Positions 25,804 to 35,727 are shown, counted from the first letter of the stretch. The stretch: DNA of 64,000 bases from Aquimarina mytili (GCF_016735115.1 NZ_JAERQJ010000011.1:1-64000); one strand, 5' to 3'. Numbers and translations are program-made. Notes: generated from the letters alone by a model not told the origin.

Positions 25804-26658
25804 ATGAATTCTTTATTAAAATCAATTTTCATTTCTGTATTTCCATTAATAGCGCTTTATTTTGCAATTGATGGCGTCTTACACTTGATCAATCATGGTA
25901 TCTCCTATAGATATATCGGAAGAATTCTAATCGCTTTTACAATTGCATTTCTTTTTGCAATGATTTTTATCAAACCCGTGGCGAGAACAGATGCAAATTT
26001 AAGGGCATTTACATTGCCAATAAGCATCGGTTTTTTAATTAGTATTGTTTTTGGTGGGATTATAGAGCAAGACTTGAATGGTTCTCTACCAAGTATTATT
26101 TTGTTTTTGGGATGGGTGCTCTATATAAAATGGTATTCAACATTTAAGGGTAGAAAATCAAATCAAATGATTAAAGTTGGAAATCAACTCCCTGATTTTG
26201 AATTACAAGATTCTAAAAAAAATAATGTAAATGTTTCAAAATTTGTTGGAAACCCTTCTATTTTTATGTTTTACAGAGGCAATTGGTGTCCTCTATGCAT
26301 GGCCCAAATCAAAGAAATTGCATCACAATATAAAGAGCTTGAAAAGAGAAATGTAAATATGGTTCTTATAAGTCCGCAACCGCATAAATACACCCAGTCT
26401 TTGGCCAATAAATTTGATGTAAACTTCAATTTTTTGGTCGATCAAGGTAACAAAGTGGCAAAACAGTTGGATATTTTGTCCAAAAATGGAATCCCGATGG
26501 GTTTTCAAACTCTTGGATATGATAGTGATACAGTATTACCAACAATCATTATAACAGATAAACAAGGAAAAATCATATTTGCCGATTTAACTGATAATTA
26601 TAGAGTACGACCAGAACCAGAAACATTTCTCAAGATTTTAGATCAAAAAGCTGTTTAA
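25804..26658 (+). CDS. Membrane-anchored AhpC/TSA thioredoxin-fold protein
   Basis: This is a 284-residue protein. The first 120 residues hold about four hydrophobic helices (MNSLLKSIFISVFPLIALYFAI and following). A redoxin domain starts at about residue 125 with VGNQLPDFELQDSKKNNVNVSKFVGNPSIFMFYRGNWCPLC (split here by domain). The active motif is GNWCPLC, a CxxC pair near residues 162-165. It probably reduces peroxides or disulfides on the outer face of the membrane. It stands alone on the plus strand between two minus-strand genes. Confidence 0.85.
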   Translation: MNSLLKSIFISVFPLIALYFAIDGVLHLINHGISYRYIGRILIAFTIAFLFAMIFIKPVARTDANLRAFTLPISIGFLISIVFGGIIEQDLNGSLPSIILFLGWVLYIKWYSTFKGRKSNQMIKVGNQLPDFELQDSKKNNVNVSKFVGNPSIFMFYRGNWCPLCMAQIKEIASQYKELEKRNVNMVLISPQPHKYTQSLANKFDVNFNFLVDQGNKVAKQLDILSKNGIPMGFQTLGYDSDTVLPTIIITDKQGKIIFADLTDNYRVRPEPETFLKILDQKAV

Positions 26659-26888
26659 ACTTGAAAAAAGACAAATAAATGTGTTCCAAATGAGCAAATA
26701 CCCCTAATTATTCTTAAAATCAAGTTAATACTGCTCTAAAATGTACTATTGGTAACATAATATGTATTAATGGAAACCTAAACAACAATTTCATTTCTTT
26801 ACTTTGTTGTTAGAATTAGAGGGAAAATAATTCACAACGACATAAAGATTACAAAACCCTAAGCTAAGTTGAGTTTGTGTTAGGTTAT

Positions 26889-26917
26889 AGAAGGTTGTCA
26901 TATTTTGACGACCTTCT
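26889..26917. terminator. Hairpin between the redoxin and AraC genes
   Basis: A 12-bp stem (26889-26900 with 26906-26917, one G-U) with a 5-nt loop is followed on the plus strand by TTTATTTTC. It fits a terminator for plus-strand transcription and lies just past the stop of the AraC gene on the other strand. Confidence 0.65.
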
Positions 26918-26924
26918 TTATTTT

Positions 26925-27905
26925 CTAAATATTGATATCAGGATAAATATCAAACTTATTAAAAAATGCTTTTTTGAATTTTGAAGAATTCGAATAATTA
27001 AGAGCATCCATAACTTCCTTTATGGATAGGCCTTCACCAAATATCATATTATAAGAGCTTTCTAATTTTTTATTATTAAAAAATTCTAGTGGTGTTTGAT
27101 CATGTATCTCTTTAAACATATTAAAGAAATTTGTACGACTCATATGTGCCATGGTAGCTAATTGATCAACACCAATAAAGGGTTCATGCAGGTTTTCTTT
27201 AAGATAGTTACTCACCTTATAAATATTACCAACTTGAGCACTGTTGACATTAAATGGATTACTGGCTGTTTCCCATTTAAGAACATCTTTCCAAAAAGTT
27301 TCTAATAATCGTATTCCTCGAGCAATATAATATAGGTAATTTTCTATCTTGTTCAGATCGGGCTGTACAATTTGATCAAAGAGATTAGATTGTTTGTACG
27401 AAAGATAAAACTTATGGATATGCTGATGTGAATAGCGTATGTAACTATCTACCTTCTCTGCCATATCATTACTTTTCATAAAGAAGGACTTGGTATATGA
27501 ACTTTTTAATACAATCATAGTCGATCTCACCTCTGCTCCTTTAGTAATAAAAACCTGTTCTCCTTGTCGGGCATCCATGCATCTCATATTACCTGGAGTA
27601 TAATTGTCAGAATATGTGCTGATAATTTGATCTTCTTCGATTTGATGATCTAATGCATATTTCCTGAAATGAAGAATAATGTCTTTTTCATCAATTGGTC
27701 GTCTGATATACTCTATATCGGTATTGGCTCTATAATTATTAACCAAAAGAAATACTTCTGGCGATATTTTATAATATGATAGGTACCCCTCTCCTATTTC
27801 TGGCGGAAAATAAATTCGATCAGAAATACTATTTGGATCCAATTGAGATCTGAAATAATCTCGCAATTTATCTATATCAGAAAAATCGAATACATACTTA
27901 CACAT
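26925..27905 (-). CDS. AraC-family transcriptional regulator
   Basis: This is a 326-residue protein. The last 100 residues form the double helix-turn-helix of AraC proteins: VSNYLKENLHEPFIGVDQLATMAHMSRTNFFNMFKEIHDQTPLEFFNNKKLE and LSIKEVMDALNYSNSSKFKKAFFNKF (family recognition). The N-terminal 200 residues resemble ligand-sensing domains of flavobacterial AraC regulators but no ligand can be named. It is monocistronic. Neighbours give no clear target; the divergent redoxin gene does not share a promoter region with it. Confidence 0.9.
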   Translation of the reverse strand: MCKYVFDFSDIDKLRDYFRSQLDPNSISDRIYFPPEIGEGYLSYYKISPEVFLLVNNYRANTDIEYIRRPIDEKDIILHFRKYALDHQIEEDQIISTYSDNYTPGNMRCMDARQGEQVFITKGAEVRSTMIVLKSSYTKSFFMKSNDMAEKVDSYIRYSHQHIHKFYLSYKQSNLFDQIVQPDLNKIENYLYYIARGIRLLETFWKDVLKWETASNPFNVNSAQVGNIYKVSNYLKENLHEPFIGVDQLATMAHMSRTNFFNMFKEIHDQTPLEFFNNKKLESSYNMIFGEGLSIKEVMDALNYSNSSKFKKAFFNKFDIYPDINI

Positions 27906-27992
27906 ACACTACTACCATTATATAAGATACTTGCTTCATTTATGCATCTAGATAAATATTCCAACAAAACGCAAAATTAAGCTAATAGAAAC

Positions 27993-28029
27993 AACCCCTT
28001 TATCAGCCAATAACGCTAATAGAGGGGTT
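27993..28029 (-). terminator. Terminator-like hairpin after the cystathionine beta-synthase gene
   Basis: AACCCCT (27993-27999) pairs with AGGGGTT (28023-28029), with further interrupted pairing inside. On the minus strand the tail is only weakly U-rich. Confidence 0.5.
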
Positions 28030-28051
28030 AAATTATACTAAATATAAGGAT

Positions 28052-29413
28052 TTATTTTATATGACTGATAACGTCATACTTAGTAATGATATGGTGTTTC
28101 CCATTTTCAAGTTCTACTAGAACTGCAGGGTTTCCATTTTTTATAAGTTTAGAGATCTCATCCAAAGAGGTTTTTGCATTTACAACTGGAAATGGATCTT
28201 TCATCACTTCTTTAATAGGTGTACTATCCATATTCTTATCTTCCATGAAAGCTTTAAACAAAGCACTTTCATCTACAGATCCTACAAAGCCATCACTATC
28301 AACAACTGGTATTTGCGAAATTTGAAATTTACGCATACGCTCTATAGCATGCGAAACCAGTTCTTCTGTTTTAACGGTAACCAAAGGTTTTTCTACATGA
28401 TCTTTTACCAAATCAACTGCGGTAGATACTTCCTCTTCAAGAAAACCACGTTCACGCATCCAATCATCATTAAACATTTTACCAACATATCGACTACCAT
28501 GGTCATGGTATAAAATCACCACCACATCGTCTTTAGTAAAATGTTCTTTTAATTGAAGTAATCCTTTTATCGCAGCTCCTGCACTATTTCCCAAAAACAT
28601 TCCTTCTTCTTTGGCCAATCGCTGGGTATAAATGGCTGCATCTTTATCAGTAACCTTAGTGAAGCCATCAATTACAGAAAAATCTACATTCTTTGGAAGA
28701 ATATCCTCTCCAATACCTTCAGTAATGTATGAATAGATCTCATTTTCGTCAAAAATACCCGTTTCATGATATTTTTTGAATACTGAGCCATAAGTATCTA
28801 CTCCCCAAATTTTTACATTAGGATTTTTTTCTTTCAGATATTTACCAACTCCTGATATGGTTCCACCAGTACCAACACCTACAATAAAGTGAGTTATTTT
28901 ACCTTCAGTTTGTTCCCAGATTTCAGGCCCTGTACTTTCATAATGCGCTACTGCATTTGATGGATTATCGTATTGATTTACGTACCAAGAATTCGGTGTT
29001 TCTTCCGCTAATCTTTTAGAAACCGAATAATATGATCTTGGGTCATCGGGTTCTACATTAGTAGGACATACCATTACTTTTGCTCCAACAGCACGAAGGA
29101 TATCCATTTTTTCTTTGGACTGCTTATCGGCCATTACACAAATTAATTTATATCCTTTTACAATAGCTACCAAGGCAAGTCCCATTCCAGTATTTCCTGA
29201 GGTACCTTCTATAATAGTTCCTCCAGGTTTTAATCGACCATCAGCTTCAGCATCTTCAATCATTTTAAGGGCCATACGGTCTTTTACCGAATTTCCTGGA
29301 TTAAAAGTTTCATATTTGGCCAATACCAAAGCCTCAACATCTTTTACTAAGGCATTCATTTTAACCAAAGGTGTATTTCCAATGGTTTCTAATATATTTT
29401 TTGCGTATTCCAC
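28052..29413 (-). CDS. Cystathionine beta-synthase
   Basis: This 453-residue PLP enzyme joins serine and homocysteine in transsulfuration, or makes H2S/cysteine in related forms. The Schiff-base Lys is in NSVKDRMA (Lys 44). The phosphate-binding loop GTSGNTGMGLA is at about 69-79, and VGTGGTISGVGKYLKE supports the fold. The C-terminal 120 residues hold two CBS domains (VSHAIERMRKFQISQIPVVDSDGFVGSVDE and LDEISKLIKNGNPAVLVE), which separates it from plain cysteine synthase. It is monocistronic with its own sigma-A type promoter. Confidence 0.93.
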   Translation of the reverse strand: MEYAKNILETIGNTPLVKMNALVKDVEALVLAKYETFNPGNSVKDRMALKMIEDAEADGRLKPGGTIIEGTSGNTGMGLALVAIVKGYKLICVMADKQSKEKMDILRAVGAKVMVCPTNVEPDDPRSYYSVSKRLAEETPNSWYVNQYDNPSNAVAHYESTGPEIWEQTEGKITHFIVGVGTGGTISGVGKYLKEKNPNVKIWGVDTYGSVFKKYHETGIFDENEIYSYITEGIGEDILPKNVDFSVIDGFTKVTDKDAAIYTQRLAKEEGMFLGNSAGAAIKGLLQLKEHFTKDDVVVILYHDHGSRYVGKMFNDDWMRERGFLEEEVSTAVDLVKDHVEKPLVTVKTEELVSHAIERMRKFQISQIPVVDSDGFVGSVDESALFKAFMEDKNMDSTPIKEVMKDPFPVVNAKTSLDEISKLIKNGNPAVLVELENGKHHIITKYDVISHIK

Positions 29414-29455
29414 TATATATAATTTAATAACCCAATTCTAGGGTATTGAACTTCG

Positions 29456-29485
29456 CAAAGATACGATCTAGAATATCGATTTCAA
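29456..29485 (-). promoter_or_regulatory. Sigma-A type promoter of the cystathionine beta-synthase gene
   Basis: On the minus strand TTG (29485-29483), a 19-nt spacer and TATCTTTG (29463-29456) match the phylum consensus. The start would be about 37 nt before the ATG. Confidence 0.6.
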
Positions 29486-29744
29486 TGCACTGGTGATATT
29501 ATTTTATTTTGATCTCAAATTTCATAATTTACTCCTGATAGAATACATTTGTTATTTAGTAAATTCATTATTCTATTCAATAAAAACAGTATTTGTTTTT
29601 ATTGAATAAATGCTTCATGATTCATAGTTTAAAAACTAATATTGTATCATCTAAAAGGTTTAATACTTTCAATCCAGAAAATTTGTTTAAATAAAAAACT
29701 TTCTATGTGATGAAATATGCAACTATTCTAATATTTTTGTTTTC
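29486..29744. other. AT-rich divergent intergenic region with a perfect inverted repeat
   Basis: Between the divergent synthase and TPR regulator genes, ATTCAATAAAAACA (29575-29588) and TGTTTTTATTGAAT (29594-29607) form a perfect 14-bp inverted repeat with a 5-nt centre. No gene ends here, so an operator or structured leader is more likely than a terminator. TATTTTTG (29732-29739), a -7-like element, lies only 5 nt before the TPR gene ATG. No other coding signal is seen. Confidence 0.5.
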
Positions 29745-31361
29745 ATGAGATGTTCTCTATTCATTATCGCTTTTTTTTCTATGTTTTCTTTTGCAATGGG
29801 GCAACAGAAATCGGAAAATCAAGATACCCAAGATAGCATAGAAGTCGAGAAATTATATAGCCTTGCTAAAGAAAATTCGGATCGCAAACCCTATAAAGCT
29901 AAAAAATATCTTTATGAAATAGTCCAGTATATAGATAGCTTAGTAGTACCCAGAAAATCAAAAAACAATTATTTTAATAAAATAAAGGCCGATGCGTATC
30001 ACTTTCTTAGTTATTATGAACGTCGAGAACACAATTTTGATGAAGCTGCAATATTAGCTCAAAAAAGTATTGATATAAAACTTGCACATGGACTGGACTC
30101 ATTACTAGCTATATCCTACCATCAAAAGGCTAAAGCTTGGATTTCTGTTTTAAATTCTATGGAAGATGGCATTAAGCAACTTGAAAAAGCAGAACAGGTT
30201 GCAAAAAAATATAAGCAAACAGGACAGTTATTAGAGATCTATAGCTCGCTTGGATCTGCTTATGGAGCAAGTGACACTATCAACTCCATGAGATATTACA
30301 ATAAATCGATTCGTCTTGTTGATTCGATTGGAACAGACTATCAAAAAGCTGCAATGTATGCTAATTATGCGGCTATACTAAGACGCTTTAAGGACTATAA
30401 AAGTAGTTTATCATATTTACAAAAAGCTATAGTGCTCCATAAGAAAAACAATAATAAAATAGGCCTAGAATCTGGTTTATATGCATTGGGGATTTACTAT
30501 ACAGATGTAGGCCAACCTCTAAAAGGCATAACGTATTTAAAACAAGCTATAGATTTATGTGTAGCTCTTAAAAGTGAAGCCGTAATACCTTTTAGATACC
30601 TTGAATTAAGTAGGAGTTATGAAGCTATAGGAAACTATAAAGAGAGTTATGCGGCGTATCTAGAATATCATAAATTATTGGAAAAACGTAATGATGTTGA
30701 AGAAGCAAAAAAGTTAGCAAAGCTTGAAACTGCTTTTGTATATGAAAAAGAAAAAGTACGTGACAGTATAAAATTTGTATCTGAAAAACGTGAACTAGCT
30801 TTAATAAATGAATCTGAAACAGCCAAAAAACAATTGTACCTAATTTTACTAATCACTGCTATTATGGGAGGGTTAGTAATTGGATACCTCATTAGAAGAA
30901 TCTACAAAAACAAAGCCATTGCAGTAGCTGAAGAGCTAGAAAAAAACAAACAAGAGCTGGAAGACTTCACTAAACAGCTCATCGAAAAAAGTAATGCACA
31001 AGAAGCACTGACCCGTGAATTAGAAGAACTAAAATCTGAGTTTGGAGAAAAAGAATCTATAAAAAACCTTCAAGAGCTAACCGCTACTAAAATCCTAACC
31101 AAAGAAGATTGGTATACCTTCAGAGAAAAATTCACTAATGTACATCCTGGATTTTTTAATACGTTAAACCGTAAAGGATTTGAACTCACACAATCTGAAG
31201 AACGATTAATTGCTATGGAAAAGTTACGACTAGACACAAAACAAATTGCTAGTATTTTAGCTATTTCTGAAGACAGTGTTATGATGAACAGATATCGTCT
31301 TCGTAAAAAAATCAATGCTCCCAAAGGGGCGCCAATTCTTGAATATCTAGAAAAGAATTAG
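29745..31361 (+). CDS. Membrane-anchored TPR regulator with LuxR-like HTH
   Basis: The protein has 538 residues. A signal peptide or first TM (MRCSLFIIAFFSMFSFAMGQ) leads to tetratricopeptide repeats (about 30-320), a transmembrane helix (about 365-385, LYLILLITAIMGGLVIGYLI), a coiled coil rich in Glu/Lys and a C-terminal helix-turn-helix (LTQSEERLIAMEKLRLDTKQIASILAISEDSVMMNRYRLRKKI). The layout puts the sensor outside the inner membrane and the DNA-binding part inside, a one-piece transmembrane regulator common in Flavobacteriia. Its targets are unknown. It converges on the TonB receptor gene 23 nt away. A weak hairpin with a T-run at 31361-31387 may end it. Confidence 0.85.
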   Translation: MRCSLFIIAFFSMFSFAMGQQKSENQDTQDSIEVEKLYSLAKENSDRKPYKAKKYLYEIVQYIDSLVVPRKSKNNYFNKIKADAYHFLSYYERREHNFDEAAILAQKSIDIKLAHGLDSLLAISYHQKAKAWISVLNSMEDGIKQLEKAEQVAKKYKQTGQLLEIYSSLGSAYGASDTINSMRYYNKSIRLVDSIGTDYQKAAMYANYAAILRRFKDYKSSLSYLQKAIVLHKKNNNKIGLESGLYALGIYYTDVGQPLKGITYLKQAIDLCVALKSEAVIPFRYLELSRSYEAIGNYKESYAAYLEYHKLLEKRNDVEEAKKLAKLETAFVYEKEKVRDSIKFVSEKRELALINESETAKKQLYLILLITAIMGGLVIGYLIRRIYKNKAIAVAEELEKNKQELEDFTKQLIEKSNAQEALTRELEELKSEFGEKESIKNLQELTATKILTKEDWYTFREKFTNVHPGFFNTLNRKGFELTQSEERLIAMEKLRLDTKQIASILAISEDSVMMNRYRLRKKINAPKGAPILEYLEKN

Positions 31362-31384
31362 AAAGAAAATGTCCTGCTTTCTTT

Positions 31385-34051
31385 TTAAAAGAAAATTCTA
31401 AACACAGCATTTGGCGTAAAGCCTAGAGAAAATCGTTGAATTACTTGTTCTAAAATCACTTCAAGTTCTTCAGGAGTTGATCCAGTAGTCCCAGGAACTG
31501 CTATCCCTCCATCATCTAAGGGTTTACGTTCTGCTTTGTATATCAAATTTAAAGGTTTTATCCTATCGTAAATATTTAAAAATGATAACCCCAGCTGCGC
31601 CTTTAATCTATTATTACCCGTTTTTATAGCGAAGTCATATAATATTGAAGCATCTAGCCTATGAAAATCGGGCAATTTATCGCTATTAACGGATCCAAAA
31701 TTAACTACACCCGCATTTTCACCATCGGCATCAATTTCAATTACGTAACTATTAACAGGGGTAATTGGTTTTCCTGTTCTAAATTGCCATCCCAGAGAAA
31801 ATTGCCATTTTTCGAGTTGCAATGTATTTGAAATTCTAAAAGAGTGTGTGATATCATTGTTTCCGGGAAACTCAAATGGAGTCGCGGCCAAATTAGGAAA
31901 TTGAAACGTAATATCATTATACGTATATCCTGTCCATATTTTGTAATTATCCCATCGATATTTTAATAAAACGTCTACTCCTTTTATCGTACTATCCCCT
32001 TCTTCTAAATTCTCTAAAGGATTACTAAAACCACTGGTAAATGTTGTTAAACCATCAAGTTCTTTATAATAGGCATCGATATCAATATTTAGATTTTTAT
32101 AATGATATAATAACCCTCCAGAGATTTGATTACTACTCAATAAAGGAAATTGTTGATCGTCTGATAAACGCCATAATTCATTTTCTAAACGCAACTCGGT
32201 ATGATTAAACTCTACCAATTGAGAAATGGGTTGATTTCTTCTTTCTACAGCAGTTTTAACCCTAAAACGATCTCCTAACGGGTATTCTAAATTGACACGG
32301 GGTTCAATTAAAAACTCATCAAGAGAACTATAATGTACTAATCGAAGTCCGGCATTAATAAATCCTTTATTTTTGAAATTAAAGGTATACTCCCCAAATA
32401 ATGCATTTTGAAGGTTTTCATCATCTTGACCAGAGCTTTCAAATTCGGCATCAACCGGATTTTCTTTACTGATTACTATATCTAAATCGGTATACGAAAG
32501 TTCATACCCCAATGTAAGTTTTTGGGTTTCTTTGATTGCCAATGAAGAAGTAAATTTTAGCCCTAAATCTAAAATATCGTTTTTGCGAATATTAATCTCG
32601 GCAAGATCCAAAATACCATCATCAGTCTCATCCTTTATCTCATCGTTTTGATAAAACGAATTATATTCAGCAAAATATGCAGTAAGTTTTTGTTGGTATG
32701 TATCGCTTGATGTATACTTCCAGTTAATACTAGCTCCTTTGTTTTGGGTTATCAACGAATCTACAACAAGTTCTTCACCTCCGGTAAAATCAAAATCCAA
32801 GCGATTTCTGGTATATAAACCACTAAGCGAAATACTGTTTTTAGCATTAGGTTTTACAATAAACTTAGCATTGACATCGGTAAAAGAAAAATCATTATTA
32901 CTGGTATCACGGCTAAAATCATCATCAGTTTCTAGTTCTAACACATTACCATTAACGTCTCTTGCGACTCCAAAATTTGTAAAAATCTTATCAGCATAGC
33001 TAATATACGTTGGTGTTTCTAATACATCGGCATATGATCTTCTGGCAAAAGCATATACTGCAGTTTTTTCAGATAAAGGTGCTTTTACATATCCATTTAT
33101 AGCTAGACCATCGATCTCAAATCCTCCTTCGATGTTTTGAGGAATATCTTCTCCACTAGAAATATCAATAATCCCCGAAATACGATCTCCATAACTAGCA
33201 CTTGTACCTGATCTAAAAATGGTTGCAGTTTTTGTAGCGAAGGGATTGAATAATGAAAACATCCCATAAAAATATCCTGTGTTATATAACTTGATATCAT
33301 CGTACAAAATCAAGTTTTGATCTGGTGACCCCCCACGAATCTGAATCCCCGTTGCAGATTCGTCTAAAGTTGAAATCCCTGGAATTAATTGGATACTCTG
33401 TGATATATCTGGACTTACCAATCCAGGTAAAATTCCTAATTTATCAGAGTCTAACGAAATTGATCCGTCCTTATTTCTGTCAATACCTGAGGTTACATAT
33501 CCTAAAACTACAACCTCATCAAGAGCAGAAGACAATGGATCAAGTTGTATATTTTGACAAGGATCACCAACTTTAATAACCATCTCTTTGTCATCATATC
33601 CAATAAAACTTAGTTTCACATTTTCGGTCGCCAGACTACTATCTTGCACACTAAAATATCCATTATCATCTGTTGTGGTATTTAGATCAGCATTGATAAT
33701 TACGGTAACATATGGTAATGCTGTATTTGTATCTGAATCGAAGACATAACCACAAATCACTTTTTTCTGAGTAATAATAACTTGTTTAGTGGATACTTTT
33801 TCAAAAATAAGATCGCTTTGTATGCTTAATACTGGTAATAAATCATCAATAGAGGTTTCTTGTTGAGATATTGTAATGGTTTTTGAAGCGATAACATCTT
33901 GAGAATACGAAAAAAGAATACCCGTTTTTGATTCAATATCCAGTAGCACCTCTTTAAGTGGTGTATTGGTATATGTCACTGTTAATTTTTCTTGGGTATA
34001 ACATAATGCAGACACAAAAAGTGCTGCAATAAGCATTAGACGTTGGTTCAT
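31385..34051 (-). CDS. TonB-dependent outer-membrane receptor with STN and carboxypeptidase-regulatory domains
   Basis: The protein has 888 residues. A signal peptide is followed by an STN secretin/TonB short domain (about 20-95, LTVTYTNTPLKEVLLDIESKTG), a carboxypeptidase regulatory-like beta sandwich (about 98-170, VICGYVFDSDTNTALPYVTVII) and a plug with IQIRGGSPDQNLILYDDI. The beta barrel ends in an aromatic residue (NAVFRIFF). The STN domain is what lets such receptors signal to FecR. It is 20 nt behind fecR in the same operon. The ligand is not visible from sequence; no SusD partner is present, so glycan import by a Sus pair is less likely. Confidence 0.92.
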   Translation of the reverse strand: MNQRLMLIAALFVSALCYTQEKLTVTYTNTPLKEVLLDIESKTGILFSYSQDVIASKTITISQQETSIDDLLPVLSIQSDLIFEKVSTKQVIITQKKVICGYVFDSDTNTALPYVTVIINADLNTTTDDNGYFSVQDSSLATENVKLSFIGYDDKEMVIKVGDPCQNIQLDPLSSALDEVVVLGYVTSGIDRNKDGSISLDSDKLGILPGLVSPDISQSIQLIPGISTLDESATGIQIRGGSPDQNLILYDDIKLYNTGYFYGMFSLFNPFATKTATIFRSGTSASYGDRISGIIDISSGEDIPQNIEGGFEIDGLAINGYVKAPLSEKTAVYAFARRSYADVLETPTYISYADKIFTNFGVARDVNGNVLELETDDDFSRDTSNNDFSFTDVNAKFIVKPNAKNSISLSGLYTRNRLDFDFTGGEELVVDSLITQNKGASINWKYTSSDTYQQKLTAYFAEYNSFYQNDEIKDETDDGILDLAEINIRKNDILDLGLKFTSSLAIKETQKLTLGYELSYTDLDIVISKENPVDAEFESSGQDDENLQNALFGEYTFNFKNKGFINAGLRLVHYSSLDEFLIEPRVNLEYPLGDRFRVKTAVERRNQPISQLVEFNHTELRLENELWRLSDDQQFPLLSSNQISGGLLYHYKNLNIDIDAYYKELDGLTTFTSGFSNPLENLEEGDSTIKGVDVLLKYRWDNYKIWTGYTYNDITFQFPNLAATPFEFPGNNDITHSFRISNTLQLEKWQFSLGWQFRTGKPITPVNSYVIEIDADGENAGVVNFGSVNSDKLPDFHRLDASILYDFAIKTGNNRLKAQLGLSFLNIYDRIKPLNLIYKAERKPLDDGGIAVPGTTGSTPEELEVILEQVIQRFSLGFTPNAVFRIFF

Positions 34052-34071
34052 AAATAATATGGTAAACAGGT

Positions 34072-34977
34072 TTATTGCAAATATACGATAGTTTTATCTT
34101 CAGAAAGGGTATATGAAATGCCCATTGGGGTTAACGTTGACTTTAGTGCTTTTTCAAGATCATCATGTAAAAAACTTCCGGTAAACAGCCTTGTTAGATC
34201 TATATTCTTGTTCTGAAAAGTGACATTGTATTGAATTTGAATTTCACCTAAAACTTCTTGTAAAGGCTTCTCTTTAAATACACTAATACCGTTCATCCAG
34301 TTCGGGATAGTTTCTTCAGTTTTTTCATTAACAACTTTTGCTTCAGAGAGCACTATCTTATCATTTTCTTTTAAGATATGATATTCTTCTGAGGAGATTT
34401 TATCAAAACGAACCGCTCCTTCAAAACAGTTTACTTCAAAAGTTTTGGTTCTGGTTTTGATATTAAATTTGGTACCAAGAACGGATATATCTCCGTACGT
34501 GGTTTTCACTACAAAATCTCCACCTTTCTCGACTTCAAAATATGCTTCTCCTTTCAGGTTAACTTCGCGATCATTCAACCAAAAAAAACGTCTATGCGTT
34601 ACTTCAGAATCTGAATTGAGTTGTATTGTTGATCCATCAGGCAAGGTTACCGCTAATTGCTCGCCATACGCTGTAGTGTAACTTTTGGTTGTGTTAAACA
34701 ATCCAAACACTCCTAATACAACCACTATAGAGGCTGCAACAGCAAGCCACGCACTACGAGTTGATGTTCGTTTTTTACCAAAGGTAATTTGTTCTTTGGT
34801 TTTAATAAGTGCTTGTCTTTTATCTACAGGCGGTGCTTTAAAATTTTGAGCTACTTGATTAATACGATTAAATTCTTTGTATGCATCTGATTTTTTAAAC
34901 TCAGATAATTCTTCCTGGCTCAACTCTCCAGCAACCCATCTTGCTATATATGTCTTATCTGATTCGTACTTTTCCAT
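34072..34977 (-). CDS. FecR-family anti-sigma factor
   Basis: The protein has 301 residues. A cytosolic N-terminal sigma-binding part (YESDKTYIARWVAGELSQEELSEFKK) precedes one TM helix (about 78-97). The periplasmic FecR domain has VTLPDGSTIQLNSDSEVTHRR and GEAYFEV, and a terminal DUF4974 unit (PLQEVLGEIQIQYNVTF) contacts the receptor's signalling domain. It should hold and then activate the ECF sigma factor encoded just upstream. It starts 108 nt after the sigma gene, and that gap carries one copy of the proposed ECF promoter. Confidence 0.93.
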   Translation of the reverse strand: MEKYESDKTYIARWVAGELSQEELSEFKKSDAYKEFNRINQVAQNFKAPPVDKRQALIKTKEQITFGKKRTSTRSAWLAVAASIVVVLGVFGLFNTTKSYTTAYGEQLAVTLPDGSTIQLNSDSEVTHRRFFWLNDREVNLKGEAYFEVEKGGDFVVKTTYGDISVLGTKFNIKTRTKTFEVNCFEGAVRFDKISSEEYHILKENDKIVLSEAKVVNEKTEETIPNWMNGISVFKEKPLQEVLGEIQIQYNVTFQNKNIDLTRLFTGSFLHDDLEKALKSTLTPMGISYTLSEDKTIVYLQ

Positions 34978-35051
34978 ATCGGTTTAGAAAGTATTCACTT
35001 TCGGTATTTTATTCATAATTCTTTATCCTGCAATTTTCTCCCATTCAATTA

Positions 35052-35080
35052 TAATACAGGTGAACAATGAATTACCCTAT
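35052..35080 (-). promoter_or_regulatory. Proposed ECF-sigma promoter, copy 1 (fecR-TonB receptor operon)
   Basis: On the minus strand ATAGGGTA (35080-35073), a 13-nt spacer and CTGTATTA (35059-35052) lie 74 nt before the fecR ATG and right behind the sigma gene. The same bipartite element with identical spacing occurs at three plus-strand genes in this window. Confidence 0.7.
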
Positions 35081-35085
35081 TTTTT

Positions 35086-35607
35086 TTAAATTTTTATATC
35101 CTCTCCTAATAATTTCTTTAGATTAATGAAGGCATTACTCATTCTTCTTTCTACCGCTTTTACCGTAATATTAGTGATTTCTGCGATCTCTTTATACGTT
35201 TTTTTATCGATTCTACTTAGTAAAAAAACTTCACGTTCTTTTTCGGACAACTGTGAGATAGCTCGTTCTAATTTGATTCTAAATTCTTCAGTTTCCAAAA
35301 CAAAATCGGGGCTTTCGTGATCTTTATCATCTCTAGGCATAGCTTCATATCGTAGTACCACTTTTTTATGAGCAAATTCATTCAAAAGTGCATTATTACA
35401 TATCTTAAAAATGAGGGATTTTGCGGTTTCGTAGATAATATCTGCACATTGTTTCCATAATTTCACAAAAGCATCTTGTACAATATCTTCAGCTTGCTGT
35501 ATATCTCCACACTTATAGTACAGATAATTTCTTGCCGATTCAAAATGTGTATTGAATAGGGTATCGAAATTTTTTTCTTCACAAACAGATTGCTTTTTTT
35601 CGGGCAT
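35086..35607 (-). CDS. ECF RNA polymerase sigma factor (FecI-like)
   Basis: This 173-residue protein has sigma region 2 (FNTHFESARNYLYYKCGDIQQAEDIVQDAFVKLWK) and region 4 (LSEKEREVFLLSRIDKKTYKEIAEITNITVKAVERRMSNAFINLKKLL), the two-domain ECF form. It is the first gene of a sigma-FecR-receptor set and probably directs transcription from the ATAGGGTA-N13-CTGTAnTA element behind it and before the surface-protein genes. A -7-like TAGCTTTG (minus strand, 35640-35633) lies about 25 nt before its ATG, consistent with its own sigma-A start. Confidence 0.93.
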   Translation of the reverse strand: MPEKKQSVCEEKNFDTLFNTHFESARNYLYYKCGDIQQAEDIVQDAFVKLWKQCADIIYETAKSLIFKICNNALLNEFAHKKVVLRYEAMPRDDKDHESPDFVLETEEFRIKLERAISQLSEKEREVFLLSRIDKKTYKEIAEITNITVKAVERRMSNAFINLKKLLGEDIKI

Positions 35608-35727
35608 GGGGTTTAAAGAATTATGAAATATTCAAAGCTATTAAAAAAACAGAAAGCTAGAACATTTTAATGGACCTTATTTCCTTACATCTATTATAAA
35701 CTATTGTTTTTCAATGGTTTTTAAATT

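Noticed and set aside
26659..26924. Small RNA gene ending at the 26889 hairpin
   Set aside because: No promoter with both boxes could be found; the hairpin is sufficiently explained as a terminator for the redoxin gene.
29439..29446. TAGGGTAT upstream of the cystathionine beta-synthase gene as a fifth ECF promoter
   Set aside because: No CTGTAnTA box follows at 13 nt, and the orientation points away from the synthase gene.
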